Shown in pieces: positions 1 to 8,378 of a stretch of DNA of 64,000 bases (the first letter of the stretch is position 1; each line of letters opens with the position of its first letter). The translations under genes were made by a program, and so were the position numbers. This stretch comes from Kaistella flava (ex Peng et al. 2021). Lineage in GTDB: Bacteria > Bacteroidota > Bacteroidia > Flavobacteriales > Weeksellaceae. The stretch covers positions 3,596,001-3,660,000 of the forward strand of contig NZ_CP040442.1 of the NCBI RefSeq assembly GCF_015191005.1, in the 5' to 3' direction. The notes under the pieces are model-generated. The model was not told where the DNA came from and did no database searches. It saw only the letters and a list, made by a program, of their open reading frames with translations.

Positions 1-120
1 GGAAATGATGTCGTTGTGGGCGAAAGAACCATCGATGTTCATATCAGAAGATTACGTGAAAAATTGGGAATTAATACTATTCAAACTTTAAAAGGAATCG
101 GTTATAAATTAGTTGTGTAA
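1..120 (+). CDS. Response regulator, OmpR/PhoB family, C-terminal end only
   Basis: The reading frame is open from the first base and ends in TAA at 118-120, so only the last 39 residues are in the window. They contain the recognition-helix and wing pattern of OmpR-type winged-helix domains ([14 protein letters not shown] followed by [12 protein letters not shown]). In this family the missing N-terminus is a phosphoacceptor receiver domain. A histidine kinase gene follows after 26 bases on the same strand, so the two almost certainly form one two-component operon. The regulated genes cannot be inferred from this fragment. Confidence 0.88.
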   Translation, partial: GNDVVVGERTIDVHIRRLREKLGINTIQTLKGIGYKLVV

Positions 121-146
121 CTTTGGTCAATAACCATTCTATATAA

Positions 147-1178
147 ATGAAATTCTACCGGCTTACTTTCCTTGCCTCTTTATTCCTTACTGGGGTGATG
201 CTTTTGCTCATCTATGTTTTTGATGAGGCGAAACACTATTTTTCCAATAGCGATTGGCAGTTTTTCGGTACCATGCTTATTAGTAGTATTGCACTGCTAA
301 TTATCAATTATGTGGTCGTCGATTTTCTCTTTAATTTTTATGGAAAAAGACAGATCAGAAAAATCTCAACTATTTTACCAGAAGAATTGACGGACGAGGA
401 CAATGATTTGAATTTTAAAGAATTGGGTCAAAGAGTTTCTGACCTCAATTTGAAAAACACGACCGAAATCGATACGATGAAAGAAATGGAAACCTATCGT
501 AAAGAATATATGGGGAATATTTCGCACGAGATGAAAACGCCGCTTTTTACCATTCAGGGTTATGTCGATACTTTGCTGGAAGGTGGCGTAGAAAACTTGG
601 CGATTCGGGATAAATACTTAGAAAGAATTGATAAATCCGTTGAACGGTTATTGAATATTGTCAAGGATTTAGATATGATTAATCAGTTTGAAAGTGGCGA
701 GATAATTTTAACTAAAAGTCGCTTTGACCTTAATCATCTTATTCGCGAACTCATCGATATTTTGGATTTAGAAGCACAGAAAAAAAACACTAGAATTGTT
801 TTGCAAACGAGCTCTAATCAAATATTTGTCATTGCGGATAAACAGAAAATTTCTCAGGTTTTAATCAATTTAATTTCGAACGCAATCTATTATTCTAATC
901 GCGAAAGTGCTACTGTTACCGTGAAAACTAAAGTTCAGAATCAAAAAATATTGGTTGAAGTAGAAGATAACGGCATGGGCATCAAACCAGAAATGCTGCA
1001 TCGGATTTTTGAAAGATTCTATAGAATAGAATCGAGTAGAAATAGAAATGATGGCGGTTCGGGACTCGGGTTAGCAATTGTAAAACATATTCTGGAAGCG
1101 CACCAGGAAAATATTTCTGTAGAAAGCACTTATTTAGAAGGAACGCGATTCAGTTTTTCTTTGCAAAAAGCAATTTAG
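147..1178 (+). CDS. Sensor histidine kinase (PhoR-like), membrane bound
   Basis: The 343-residue protein has two hydrophobic segments near residues 7-25 and 41-64 with only a short loop between them, so it has little or no periplasmic sensor domain. A HisKA dimerisation segment follows with the H-box NISHEMKTPL (phosphoacceptor His127). The HATPase_c domain shows an N-box (NLISNAIYYS), a G1 box (DNGMGI), an F box (IFERFYR) and a G2 box (GSGLGLAI). All boxes are intact, so it should autophosphorylate and pass phosphate to the regulator encoded just upstream. The architecture fits PhoR/ResE-like kinases, but nothing in the sequence shows the signal sensed. Confidence 0.93.
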   Translation: MKFYRLTFLASLFLTGVMLLLIYVFDEAKHYFSNSDWQFFGTMLISSIALLIINYVVVDFLFNFYGKRQIRKISTILPEELTDEDNDLNFKELGQRVSDLNLKNTTEIDTMKEMETYRKEYMGNISHEMKTPLFTIQGYVDTLLEGGVENLAIRDKYLERIDKSVERLLNIVKDLDMINQFESGEIILTKSRFDLNHLIRELIDILDLEAQKKNTRIVLQTSSNQIFVIADKQKISQVLINLISNAIYYSNRESATVTVKTKVQNQKILVEVEDNGMGIKPEMLHRIFERFYRIESSRNRNDGGSGLGLAIVKHILEAHQENISVESTYLEGTRFSFSLQKAI

Positions 1179-1248
1179 GCGAGAAATTTAAGCAAAACTT
1201 TTTTAAAAAAAGGATGTAATAATTTTTTTTACCAGATTTCAATTGTTT

Positions 1249-1256
1249 TATATTTG
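1249..1256 (+). promoter_or_regulatory. Candidate -7 element of a Bacteroidota promoter
   Basis: TATATTTG matches the Bacteroidota -7 consensus TAnnTTTG. It lies about 50 bases before the start of the acidic pRiA4b-like gene. No clear TTG is present at the usual -33 distance, so the call rests on one element. Confidence 0.45.
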
Positions 1257-1305
1257 CACTCTAAAGAAGAAAACTAATAACTAATCGTAAAAATTTAAGG
1301 TAATA

Positions 1306-1881
1306 ATGGTTTACAAACTCCGAATTATTTTAGACACCAAAGAAGATATTTTCAGGGATATTGAAATCAAAGACAAGCAGAATCTTTGGAACTTGCATTT
1401 AGGAATTAAAAGTGCATTTTCATTGATGGGAGATGATTTGTCTATTTTTAATATCTTAGATAAAGATGGTATTGTGGTGAAAACCGTGCCGCTTGAGGAT
1501 ATGAGCGATGATGGTGATGGCGAGATCATGTCTGATGTTTACATCAACGAAGTATTTACAAAGCCTGGTGACAAAATTCATTTCCAATATGGATTTATGG
1601 ATTTGTGGGAATTTTTCTGCGAATTGGTAGAGATTATTGATGAGAAGTGTGTTGTAAATTATCCGATTACTGTTTTCAGATTTGGAAAATTACCGCTGAA
1701 AGCACCAAGTAAAACTGGAGCAAAAAGCAAAAAGAATGGAGTAATGCCATTGTTGGATGATGACTTCCCAAGTTTTGAGGATGAACTTAAAGCAACGAGT
1801 TTTGAAGATGAGGATGAAGATGATTTTGATGATGACGACGACTTCGATGACAATGATGATTTCGATGACGACGAAGATTAG
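1306..1881 (+). CDS. Plasmid pRiA4b ORF-3-like protein with acidic tail
   Basis: This is a 191-residue soluble protein. Residues 1 to about 125 resemble the pRiA4b ORF-3 / IS1096 TnpR-like domain (pattern YKLRIILD, then a hydrophobic WEFFCELVEI segment). These proteins are common as single chromosomal genes in Bacteroidota and their function is not established. The last 40 residues are almost wholly Asp and Glu with Phe spacers (for example DDFDDNDDFDDDED), a low-complexity acidic tail that may bind basic partners or divalent ions. No transposase or inverted repeats accompany it, so the family name should not be read as evidence of mobility. A terminator follows directly. Confidence 0.7.
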   Translation: MVYKLRIILDTKEDIFRDIEIKDKQNLWNLHLGIKSAFSLMGDDLSIFNILDKDGIVVKTVPLEDMSDDGDGEIMSDVYINEVFTKPGDKIHFQYGFMDLWEFFCELVEIIDEKCVVNYPITVFRFGKLPLKAPSKTGAKSKKNGVMPLLDDDFPSFEDELKATSFEDEDEDDFDDDDDFDDNDDFDDDED

Positions 1882-1898
1882 TCAATCAATATAAATGA

Positions 1899-1923
1899 CC
1901 CCGAAATTAATCGGGGTTTTTTT
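1899..1923 (+). terminator. Rho-independent terminator after the pRiA4b-like gene
   Basis: A perfect 6-bp stem (CCCCGA / TCGGGG) with a 6-base loop is followed by a run of eight T. An in-frame ATG inside it (1895) would extend the next gene, but it lies in terminator sequence and is not a credible start. Confidence 0.85.
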
Positions 1924-2026
1924 GTGCAGAAAAATCAGTTTTAGAAATGAAAAATTAAAGACTGTTATATATCACCAATTGCCAATTTGGCCCTTGTTCT
2001 TCATCGGGGATTTGAATAATAAACAA

Positions 2027-2034
2027 TATATTTG
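2027..2034 (+). promoter_or_regulatory. Candidate -7 element for the amylase gene
   Basis: TATATTTG fits TAnnTTTG and lies 17 bases before the chosen amylase ATG. This supports the downstream start at 2051 over the longer reading frame that begins inside the upstream terminator. No well-spaced -33 TTG was found. Confidence 0.45.
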
Positions 2035-2050
2035 TCCTAAATCTTTATCT

Positions 2051-3397
2051 ATGAAAAGACTGATTCTTTTAGCAATATTAAGCTTGGGAGTGATTTCCTG
2101 CAGCACTCAAAAAAATACAAAAAAAATGGATTTACCCAGCGAATGGAAACATACCACTAATATATACGAAGTTAACGTCAGACAATATACCCAGGAAGGA
2201 ACCTTTCGCGCTTTCGAAAAAGAAATGCCGAGACTGAAAGAAATGGGTATTAAAACGTTATGGTTTATGCCGATTACTCCAATTTCTCAGGAAGTGAAAA
2301 AGGGAAGTATGGGAAGTCAGTATGCAGCGCACGATTATGTTTCGATTAATCCGGAGTTCGGTACGATGGAAGATTTTAAACATATGGTTGATGAAGCTCA
2401 TAAAATGGGTTTCAAAGTAATCATCGATTGGGTGGCTAATCATACTGGTTGGGATCATGTTTGGACTAAAACTCATCCTGAATATTACCTGCACGATGCC
2501 GACGGAAAATTCCATATCGCTTCTGGGATGGATGACATTATCGAACTGGATTATTCAAATCCTCAGATGAGACAGGCGATGATTGATGCCATGAGTTTTT
2601 GGGTGAAAGAAGCCAATATTGATGGATTCCGGTGTGACCTTGCAAGTTGGGTCGAAGTGGATTTTTGGGAACAGGCAAGACCGGAAGTTGAAAAAATAAA
2701 ACCACTTTTTTTCATCGGCGAATTTGATGAACTCGAAAATCCGGAATACGGAAAAGTTTTCGATGCAAGTTATAGCTGGACTTGGATGCACAAAACTGAA
2801 GACTACTACAAAAACAATTTACCGCTTTCTGACCTGAAAGATTTGCTTCAAAAATACTCTGCAATTGGAGATCAATCAATGAGAGCTTGGTTTACAAGTA
2901 ATCACGACGAAAATACCTGGAACGGAACTGAATATGAGAAATACGGAGTTATTGCGAAACCTTTAGCCGTATTTTCTGTGACATGGGATGGAATTCCATT
3001 AGTGTATTCCGGTCAGGAATTACCGAATATGAAACGCTTAGAGTTTTTTGAAAAAGATGTTATTGAATGGAACGGTAATTATGAAATGGCACCTTTTTAT
3101 AAAACTTTATTGAATTTAAAAACCAATAATCCAGCGCTACGAGGTGGAGATCCAGCTGCTTCAACTCATTTATTAAAAACTTCTGCAGATGATAAAGTCA
3201 TGGCATATGTTCGTAAGAATGGAAAAGATGAGGTGTTGACGGTTTTAAATTTTTCAAAGGAAAATGTATCATTCACGATTGATGATGAAAATGTTTCTGG
3301 AACTTTTAAAAATGTTTTCAGCGGTCCAGTGAAAGATTTTGCACAAGATAAAAGTTTTTTCTTGCCGATTGGCGGATATGCTGTGATGGAAAAATAA
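2051..3397 (+). CDS. GH13 alpha-amylase family lipoprotein
   Basis: The 448-residue product starts with a lipoprotein signal peptide (MKRLILLAILSLGVISC, lipobox Cys17), so it is probably anchored in an outer or inner membrane leaflet. A GH13 (beta/alpha)8 barrel follows. The conserved regions are visible: VIIDWVANHTG, GFRCDLASW with the nucleophile Asp, FFIGEFDE with the acid/base Glu, and FTSNHDENTW with the third Asp. It should cleave or rearrange alpha-1,4 glucans or maltooligosaccharides. Exact specificity (amylase, neopullulanase or trehalose-type) cannot be read off. The start at 2051 is chosen because it gives the signal peptide and follows a TAnnTTTG box. A perfect palindrome begins 6 bases after the stop and may end the transcript. 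Confidence 0.9.
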   Translation: MKRLILLAILSLGVISCSTQKNTKKMDLPSEWKHTTNIYEVNVRQYTQEGTFRAFEKEMPRLKEMGIKTLWFMPITPISQEVKKGSMGSQYAAHDYVSINPEFGTMEDFKHMVDEAHKMGFKVIIDWVANHTGWDHVWTKTHPEYYLHDADGKFHIASGMDDIIELDYSNPQMRQAMIDAMSFWVKEANIDGFRCDLASWVEVDFWEQARPEVEKIKPLFFIGEFDELENPEYGKVFDASYSWTWMHKTEDYYKNNLPLSDLKDLLQKYSAIGDQSMRAWFTSNHDENTWNGTEYEKYGVIAKPLAVFSVTWDGIPLVYSGQELPNMKRLEFFEKDVIEWNGNYEMAPFYKTLLNLKTNNPALRGGDPAASTHLLKTSADDKVMAYVRKNGKDEVLTVLNFSKENVSFTIDDENVSGTFKNVFSGPVKDFAQDKSFFLPIGGYAVMEK

Positions 3398-3403
3398 GTT
3401 GAT

Positions 3404-3436
3404 AACCCTTTCAGCCTTTTAAAGGCTGAAAGGGTT
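3404..3436. repeat. REP-like palindrome, left copy
   Basis: Two 16-base arms (AACCCTTTCAGCCTTT and its exact complement) flank a single central T. A second copy with the same design lies at 4044-4076, and the transposase relic sits between them. The two copies differ at one base pair next to the centre (T-A here, C-G there), a compensated change. T bases after the right arm could let this copy also terminate the amylase transcript. Confidence 0.88.
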
Positions 3437-3462
3437 TTGGGAAACAATTAAAATTAAAAGTG

Positions 3463-4035
3463 ATGCAAATTGAAAAAATTGAATTTGGGAGATTTTATCA
3501 CATCTTTAACAGAGGAAATAACAGCCAGGATATTTTCTTTGAAGAAGAGAATTATAGTTATTTTTTAAAACTTCTGGCAAAATATATTATTCCTACTGCA
3601 GAGATTTACTGCTATTGTCTTTTAAGAAATCATTTTCATTTATTGATTAGAATTAAGGATGTTGAGGATTTGGTGTCATCTGATTTTCAATTTTAAACAG
3701 TTGAAGAGCCTAAAAGTTTTGATCCATCGAGACAGTTTTCTCATTTTTTCAATGCTTATACGTTGGCGATAAATAAAAGATATAGTAGATCAGGCAGTTT
3801 GTTTGAAAAACCATTTGAGCGAAAAATGATCGAGGACGAAAATTATTTGAAGCAATTAATTTTGTATATTCATAATAATCCAAAGCATTATGGTGTTGTT
3901 GAGAATATCAAAGAGTATAAATGGAGCTCTTATCCTACGATCCTTTCAGAATTACCAACTAAAATTCAAAGAGATAAAGTATTGGACTATTTTGATGATA
4001 GAGAAAACTTTACTTTATGTCATCAAAATTATTAG
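3463..4035 (+). pseudogene. REP-associated tyrosine transposase (RAYT/Y1), broken by one stop
   Basis: The reading frame runs from ATG 3463 to TAG 4033-4035 in one phase, interrupted only by TAA at 3694-3696. Ignoring that codon it encodes about 190 residues with the full plan of RAYT proteins (TnpA-REP, Y1/IS200-like HUH enzymes). It has the N-terminal YHIFNRGN motif, the metal-binding HUH motif in NHFHLLIRI, and the C-terminal LYIHNNPKHYG helix expected to hold the catalytic Tyr. These enzymes nick single-stranded REP palindromes, and matching palindromes sit on both sides here. No frameshift is seen, so the damage looks recent, or the ochre codon is occasionally read through. Calling it a pseudogene is the conservative choice. 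Confidence 0.85.
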
Positions 4036-4043
4036 ATAAAATC

Positions 4044-4076
4044 AACCCTTTCAGCCTTCTGAAGGCTGAAAGGGTT
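4044..4076. repeat. REP-like palindrome, right copy
   Basis: Arms AACCCTTTCAGCCTTC and the exact complement surround one T. It is the same as the left copy at 3404-3436 except for one compensated pair. It begins 8 bases after the transposase stop. Both copies are inward-symmetrical, so orientation cannot be assigned. Confidence 0.88.
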
Positions 4077-4091
4077 TCGAAATAAACCAAA

Positions 4092-4532
4092 ATGAACAAA
4101 TCCGAAATCCTTCAAATCATTCAAGATAAACTTTCAGAAAAGATCGCAACTTTGGAAAGAATGATATCTGAAACTCGAGCATCAAACAACGAAACCAAAA
4201 GTTCGATGGGCGACAAATATGAAACTTCACGGGAAATGGTTCAGCAACAAATCAACAATCTGCAGGTTCAGTTGAATGAAAATCTTCAGGCTCGAAATTC
4301 TTTAAAAATAATCAATACGAATCTTCATCAAAAAATTGGGTTGGGAAGTTTAGTTCAAACTGATAAAGGATTGTTTTACATTGCCGTTTCATTGGGTGAA
4401 ATTACTTTTAAGGATAAGAAAATTTTCGTTATTTCTACGGAAAGTCCTTTAGGTAAATCGTTATTCGGTAAAAAGAAGGACGATGAAATTTCTTTAAATA
4501 ATACCAAACAAACGATTCAGAATCTTTGGTAA
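4092..4532 (+). CDS. GreA/GreB-like protein (coiled coil plus FKBP-like domain)
   Basis: The 146-residue protein has an N-terminal helical region (about residues 1-75) rich in Gln, Glu and Lys with heptad-like spacing, then a small beta-rich domain. The C-terminal stretch contains STESPLGKSLFGKKKDDE, which resembles the SPLAKALLGKKVGD signature of Gre transcription elongation factors. The layout of an antiparallel coiled coil followed by an FKBP-like fold is that of GreA. It may act at the RNA polymerase secondary channel. It is shorter and divergent compared with true GreA (about 158 residues), so an accessory role is likely. Such proteins are sometimes labelled 3-oxoacyl-ACP synthase in databases, which nothing in this sequence supports. 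Confidence 0.6.
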   Translation: MNKSEILQIIQDKLSEKIATLERMISETRASNNETKSSMGDKYETSREMVQQQINNLQVQLNENLQARNSLKIINTNLHQKIGLGSLVQTDKGLFYIAVSLGEITFKDKKIFVISTESPLGKSLFGKKKDDEISLNNTKQTIQNLW

Positions 4533-4609
4533 AAATCCCTATTTTTGTAAATCATTAAATAAATTTTCAATATTACTTATTGCTAATTATCAATTACTCC
4601 TTTTAAAAC

Positions 4610-5404
4610 ATGCAGAACTACCTTGACCTCCTTCAACATATTTTAGACAACGGAACCGATAAAACCGATCGAACCGGAACCGGAACCAGAAGCGTTTTTG
4701 GTTACCAACTGCGTTACGATCTTTCAAAAGGTTTCCCGATGGTGACGACTAAAAAAGTCCATTTGAAATCGATAATTTATGAATTGCTTTGGTTTTTAAA
4801 AGGCGATACGAATATTAAATATTTGAATGATAACGGCGTTTCAATCTGGAATGAATGGGCAGATGAAAACGGTGATCTCGGTCCTGTTTACGGCGCACAA
4901 TGGAGAAGTTGGACTGGTGCCAACGGAAAAGTAGTGGATCAGATTACGGAAGTCATTGATCAAATCAAAAAGAATCCAGATTCGCGACGATTAATTGTTT
5001 CTGCCTGGAATGCTTCGGAAATCCAGAACATGGCTTTGGCGCCTTGTCACGCTTTGTTTCAGTTTTATGTAGCCGATGGAAAATTATCGCTTCAATTGTA
5101 TCAAAGAAGCGCAGATGTTTTTCTGGGAGTTCCTTTTAATATTGCGAGTTATGCTTTGTTATTAATGATGGTTGCTCAAGTTTGTGATTTAGAAGTGGGC
5201 GATTATGTACACACTTTCGGTGATGTTCATATATATAACAATCATTTCGAGCAAGTTAACAAACAACTTTCTCGTACGCCGAAACCTTTACCAACGATGA
5301 AACTCAATCCAGAGATTAAAGATATTTTCGATTTTGATTTTGAGGATTTTACTTTAGAAAATTATTCACCAGATCCGGGAATTAAAGCGCCGGTTGCGAT
5401 ATAG
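4610..5404 (+). CDS. thyA: Thymidylate synthase
   Basis: At 264 residues it has exactly the length of the compact E. coli-type enzyme. It methylates dUMP to dTMP using methylenetetrahydrofolate. The nucleophile Cys146 lies in the motif [13 protein letters not shown], and dUMP-phosphate binding arginines are visible in DKTDRTGTG and [31 protein letters not shown] and [13 protein letters not shown] are also conserved. The first ATG gives the standard N-terminus ([12 protein letters not shown]), so the start is secure. A dihydrofolate reductase gene often lies nearby in other genomes but is not seen here. Confidence 0.98.
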   Translation: MQNYLDLLQHILDNGTDKTDRTGTGTRSVFGYQLRYDLSKGFPMVTTKKVHLKSIIYELLWFLKGDTNIKYLNDNGVSIWNEWADENGDLGPVYGAQWRSWTGANGKVVDQITEVIDQIKKNPDSRRLIVSAWNASEIQNMALAPCHALFQFYVADGKLSLQLYQRSADVFLGVPFNIASYALLLMMVAQVCDLEVGDYVHTFGDVHIYNNHFEQVNKQLSRTPKPLPTMKLNPEIKDIFDFDFEDFTLENYSPDPGIKAPVAI

Positions 5405-5407
5405 CTC

Positions 5408-5439
5408 ACTTTGTCAAAGTTCCAAATCTTTGACAAAGT
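5408..5439. repeat. 12-bp perfect inverted repeat after thyA
   Basis: ACTTTGTCAAAG and its exact complement are separated by 8 bases, beginning 4 bases after the thyA stop. There is no T run, so it is not a classical terminator by itself. The perfect symmetry suggests a dispersed palindromic repeat or an RNA hairpin protecting the thyA mRNA 3' end. Confidence 0.65.
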
Positions 5440-5471
5440 TTAAATGCAAAGATTTGAAAAAATGAAAAACC

Positions 5472-5499
5472 AAAGTGAAGTTAATCCTTCACTTTTTTT
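5472..5499 (+). terminator. Rho-independent terminator downstream of thyA
   Basis: A 9-bp perfect stem (AAAGTGAAG / CTTCACTTT) with a 6-base loop runs into seven T. It overlaps the beginning of the longest reading frame of the next small gene, which argues for that gene's internal start at 5535. Confidence 0.8.
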
Positions 5500-5534
5500 G
5501 TAACTTTCCTTTTAAATTATATACCAATCACTCA

Positions 5535-5759
5535 ATGAAATCTTTAAAAATCAACCTCGAAGAAAATGCTGATCTTGGCAAATTAACCGAGCTTTTAATT
5601 CAAATTAAAGGCATTAAGTCTGTTGAACTTATCAATCATGATAATGATGAAAGTGATTTGAAAAAGGCTGTTAACAAAAGCAAGGAACAGCTAAAGAGTG
5701 GCGACTATGAATCGTTCGTCAATGATTTATTCGAAACTTTTGTAAACAAGAAATCTTAA
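5535..5759 (+). CDS. Small hypothetical protein, 74 residues
   Basis: I do not recognise this gene with certainty. From ATG 5535 it encodes a charged, soluble 74-residue protein (MKSLKINLEENADLGKLTEL...). A short beta strand and helix are followed by a Lys/Glu-rich helix. It has the look of small antitoxin-like proteins (DUF2683 style), but no toxin gene adjoins it. The upstream ATG at 5475 lies in the thyA terminator. The aminopeptidase gene follows 44 bases later on the same strand, so cotranscription is possible. Confidence 0.55.
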   Translation: MKSLKINLEENADLGKLTELLIQIKGIKSVELINHDNDESDLKKAVNKSKEQLKSGDYESFVNDLFETFVNKKS

Positions 5760-5803
5760 ATTTAGTAAAGGTTATTCTTTAAAATAAAAAACTATTTAAA
5801 TAA

Positions 5804-8314
5804 ATGAAAAAGCTATTCATCTCCATTAGTTTACTCGGAATTCTCTTTTCGGGAAATGTTTTTGCGCAAACCGAAACTTCCGGCAGAGCCGAAGTTTACA
5901 GAGCGTCGCACACGAAAATGACCGAACTGAAACACACGAAACTGAAAGTCAATTTCGATTACCAAAAAGAACAAATGGGTGGTGAAGAATGGTTAACTGC
6001 CGCGCCATATTTCTACCCGACCGATTCTTTGGTTTTGAATGCGAAAGCAATGTTGATTCATGAAGTTGCTTTAGATAAAAACGGAAGTAAAACTCCTTTG
6101 AAATATGAGTATAAAGAGGATATGCTCAAAATTAATTTGGATAAAACCTATAATAAGGATCAAGATTATACGGTTTATATCAAGTACACCGCTCGTCCGA
6201 ACGAAGTGACGCAAAAAGGAAGTGCTGCAATTACAGATGCAAAAGGTCTTTATTTTATTAATGCTCAAGGAAAAGATCCAGATAAACCAACTCAGATTTG
6301 GACTCAGGGAGAAACGGAATCAAGTTCGGTTTGGTTTCCAACAATCGATAAAACCAACCAAAAAACGACCGAGGAAATTTACATGACCGTTCCCGATAAA
6401 TACGTGACTTTATCAAACGGAATTATGAAATCTTCGACCAAAGAAACAAATGGTTTAAGAACCGATCATTGGGTTATGGACAAAAAACATGCGCCATATT
6501 TGTTTTTCATGGGCGTAGGAGATTATGCGATTGTAAAAGATAAATGGAGAAATCTCGACGTCGATTATTATGTGGAGAAAGAATATGAACCTTATGCAAA
6601 ACAGATTTTCGGGAACACACCGGAAATGATGGAGTTCTTTTCTAAAAGATTAAACTACGATTATCCGTGGTCTAAATTCGCACAGATTACTGGCAGCGAT
6701 TATGTTTCCGGCGCGATGGAAAATACAACGGCGGTTCTTCATCAGGAATCTGCTCAACAGAAACCGGGAGATTTAATTGACGAAAACCGTTGGGAAGAAA
6801 CCATTGCGCACGAATTATTTCACCACTGGTTTGGCGATTTAGTTACCGCTGAAAGTTGGAGTAATTTGACCGTCAATGAATCTTTCGCCAATTATTCGCA
6901 ATATCTGTGGAACGAACATAAGTACGGAAAAGATGTGGCTGATTACGGTTTGATGAAAGAAATTAAAGGATATATGATGGATCCTTCGAATATTTCAAAA
7001 GATTTGGTGAGGTTTAATTATCATTCTCGTGAAGATATGTTCGATGGTGTTTCTTATAATAAAGGTGGCGCGATTCTTCACATGTTAAGAAACTATTTAG
7101 GAGACGATGCATTTTTTGCTGGCTTAAATGATTATTTAAAAACCTATGAATACGGCACTGGCGAAGCGCATCAACTTCGATTGTCTTTAGAAAAAGTTTC
7201 AGGAAAAGATTTAAACTGGTTTTTCAATCAATGGTATTTCGGCAGTGGAAATCCAAAAATTTCATACACCACGAATTTCGAACCCGTTAAAAAACAAGTT
7301 ACCGTAACGATTAATCAAGCTCAGGGAAGTCAGAATTTTCAGTTTCCTTTGGCTATCGATTTATATGAAAACGGAAAACCGACGCGTAAAAATGTTTGGG
7401 TAGATGCGAAAGAGAAAAATAATTTCACTTTTACGGTTTCAAAAAATCCTGAATTGGTTAATATTAACGCTGATGGAGTTTTGCTTGCCGAGTTTACTGA
7501 TAATAAAACTGCTGATCAATATTTTACCCAATATCAAAATTCAAAAGAATTCTTGAGCAGATATATTGCAGTCGAAAATGCAGCAGAAAACGTTGCGAAG
7601 AATCCTGCTTTTTTAAAGGTATTGGTTGCGGGCTTAAAAGATTCGAACTTCAGAATCAGAATGAAAGCAGTAAGTGGTTTGGATTTATCTAAACCTGACC
7701 AGGCAAAAGCAGCGATTGCTGAAGTTGAAAAAATGGCTTCTAATGATCCAAAAACTTTAGTTCAAGGCGCGGCGATTTCTGCTTTAGCAAAAACAAAAGA
7801 CAAAAAATATCTTCCTCTTTTTGAAAAAGGACTGAATGCTGTTTCTAATTCAGTAAAAGCAAATTCCCTGACTGGCATTGCAGCAGTTGATCCTACAAGA
7901 GCAGCTTCTTTAGCTGAAAAAATTGATTTAGAGGGAGCGAGTGATGATTTGATTGGCGAACTTCTTCCGATTATCGTCAAAAATAAAATCGAAAAACAAA
8001 TGCCGGCGATTGCCGCAACAGCAGCGTTTTATCCATTTCTAAAGTTCCAGAATCCTGAATTGGGTGCTTCAGCAGAAGAAGGATTTAATTGGATCATGAG
8101 TTCTGATAACTTGAAAGCTACCGAAAATTTAACCAAAGTTTTAACCCAGGTTAAAGGTCAAATTGGAAGTAATCCACAAGCGAAAATGATGATTGTACAA
8201 ATTCTTAAAGATGGTCTTGCCAAAAAGATGATCGTTTTAAAAGCCAATCCTTCAAGTCCAACGATTAATCAACAAATTGATTTGATTAATAAAGCAATTG
8301 AAGCGTACAAATAA
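5804..8314 (+). CDS. M1 family metallo-aminopeptidase, secreted
   Basis: The 836-residue protein begins with a signal peptide (about residues 1-21, cleaved after VFAQ). The N-terminal beta domain is followed by the thermolysin-like catalytic domain. The exopeptidase motif GAMEN is at 303-307, the zinc site HELFH at 336-340, and the third ligand Glu359 comes 18 residues after the motif (HEXXH-X18-E). Residues from about 590 to the end are helical and resemble HEAT-type repeats, typical of M1 enzymes. It should remove N-terminal amino acids from peptides in the periplasm. No T9SS sorting domain is present. The enzyme appears complete and is followed by a terminator shared with the opposing gene. 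Confidence 0.95.
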   Translation: MKKLFISISLLGILFSGNVFAQTETSGRAEVYRASHTKMTELKHTKLKVNFDYQKEQMGGEEWLTAAPYFYPTDSLVLNAKAMLIHEVALDKNGSKTPLKYEYKEDMLKINLDKTYNKDQDYTVYIKYTARPNEVTQKGSAAITDAKGLYFINAQGKDPDKPTQIWTQGETESSSVWFPTIDKTNQKTTEEIYMTVPDKYVTLSNGIMKSSTKETNGLRTDHWVMDKKHAPYLFFMGVGDYAIVKDKWRNLDVDYYVEKEYEPYAKQIFGNTPEMMEFFSKRLNYDYPWSKFAQITGSDYVSGAMENTTAVLHQESAQQKPGDLIDENRWEETIAHELFHHWFGDLVTAESWSNLTVNESFANYSQYLWNEHKYGKDVADYGLMKEIKGYMMDPSNISKDLVRFNYHSREDMFDGVSYNKGGAILHMLRNYLGDDAFFAGLNDYLKTYEYGTGEAHQLRLSLEKVSGKDLNWFFNQWYFGSGNPKISYTTNFEPVKKQVTVTINQAQGSQNFQFPLAIDLYENGKPTRKNVWVDAKEKNNFTFTVSKNPELVNINADGVLLAEFTDNKTADQYFTQYQNSKEFLSRYIAVENAAENVAKNPAFLKVLVAGLKDSNFRIRMKAVSGLDLSKPDQAKAAIAEVEKMASNDPKTLVQGAAISALAKTKDKKYLPLFEKGLNAVSNSVKANSLTGIAAVDPTRAASLAEKIDLEGASDDLIGELLPIIVKNKIEKQMPAIAATAAFYPFLKFQNPELGASAEEGFNWIMSSDNLKATENLTKVLTQVKGQIGSNPQAKMMIVQILKDGLAKKMIVLKANPSSPTINQQIDLINKAIEAYK

Positions 8315-8337
8315 ACTTTAAAAATAATTGATAAACC

Positions 8338-8367
8338 AAAAGGACTTCCATTTTCGGAAGTCCTTTT
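8338..8367. terminator. Bidirectional terminator between convergent genes
   Basis: A 12-bp perfect stem (AAAAGGACTTCC / GGAAGTCCTTTT) with a 6-base loop and T runs in both directions lies between the aminopeptidase gene and the convergent symporter gene. Confidence 0.88.
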
Positions 8368-8378
8368 TTGTATTTGAA

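Noticed and set aside
1306..1881. Treating the pRiA4b ORF-3-like gene as a plasmid or IS1096 mobile element
   Set aside because: No inverted repeats, transposase or plasmid genes adjoin it, and such genes are common single chromosomal genes.
1895..2050. N-terminal extension of the amylase gene from ATG 1895
   Set aside because: The extra codons lie in the upstream terminator and promoter region, and the ATG at 2051 gives a clean lipoprotein signal.
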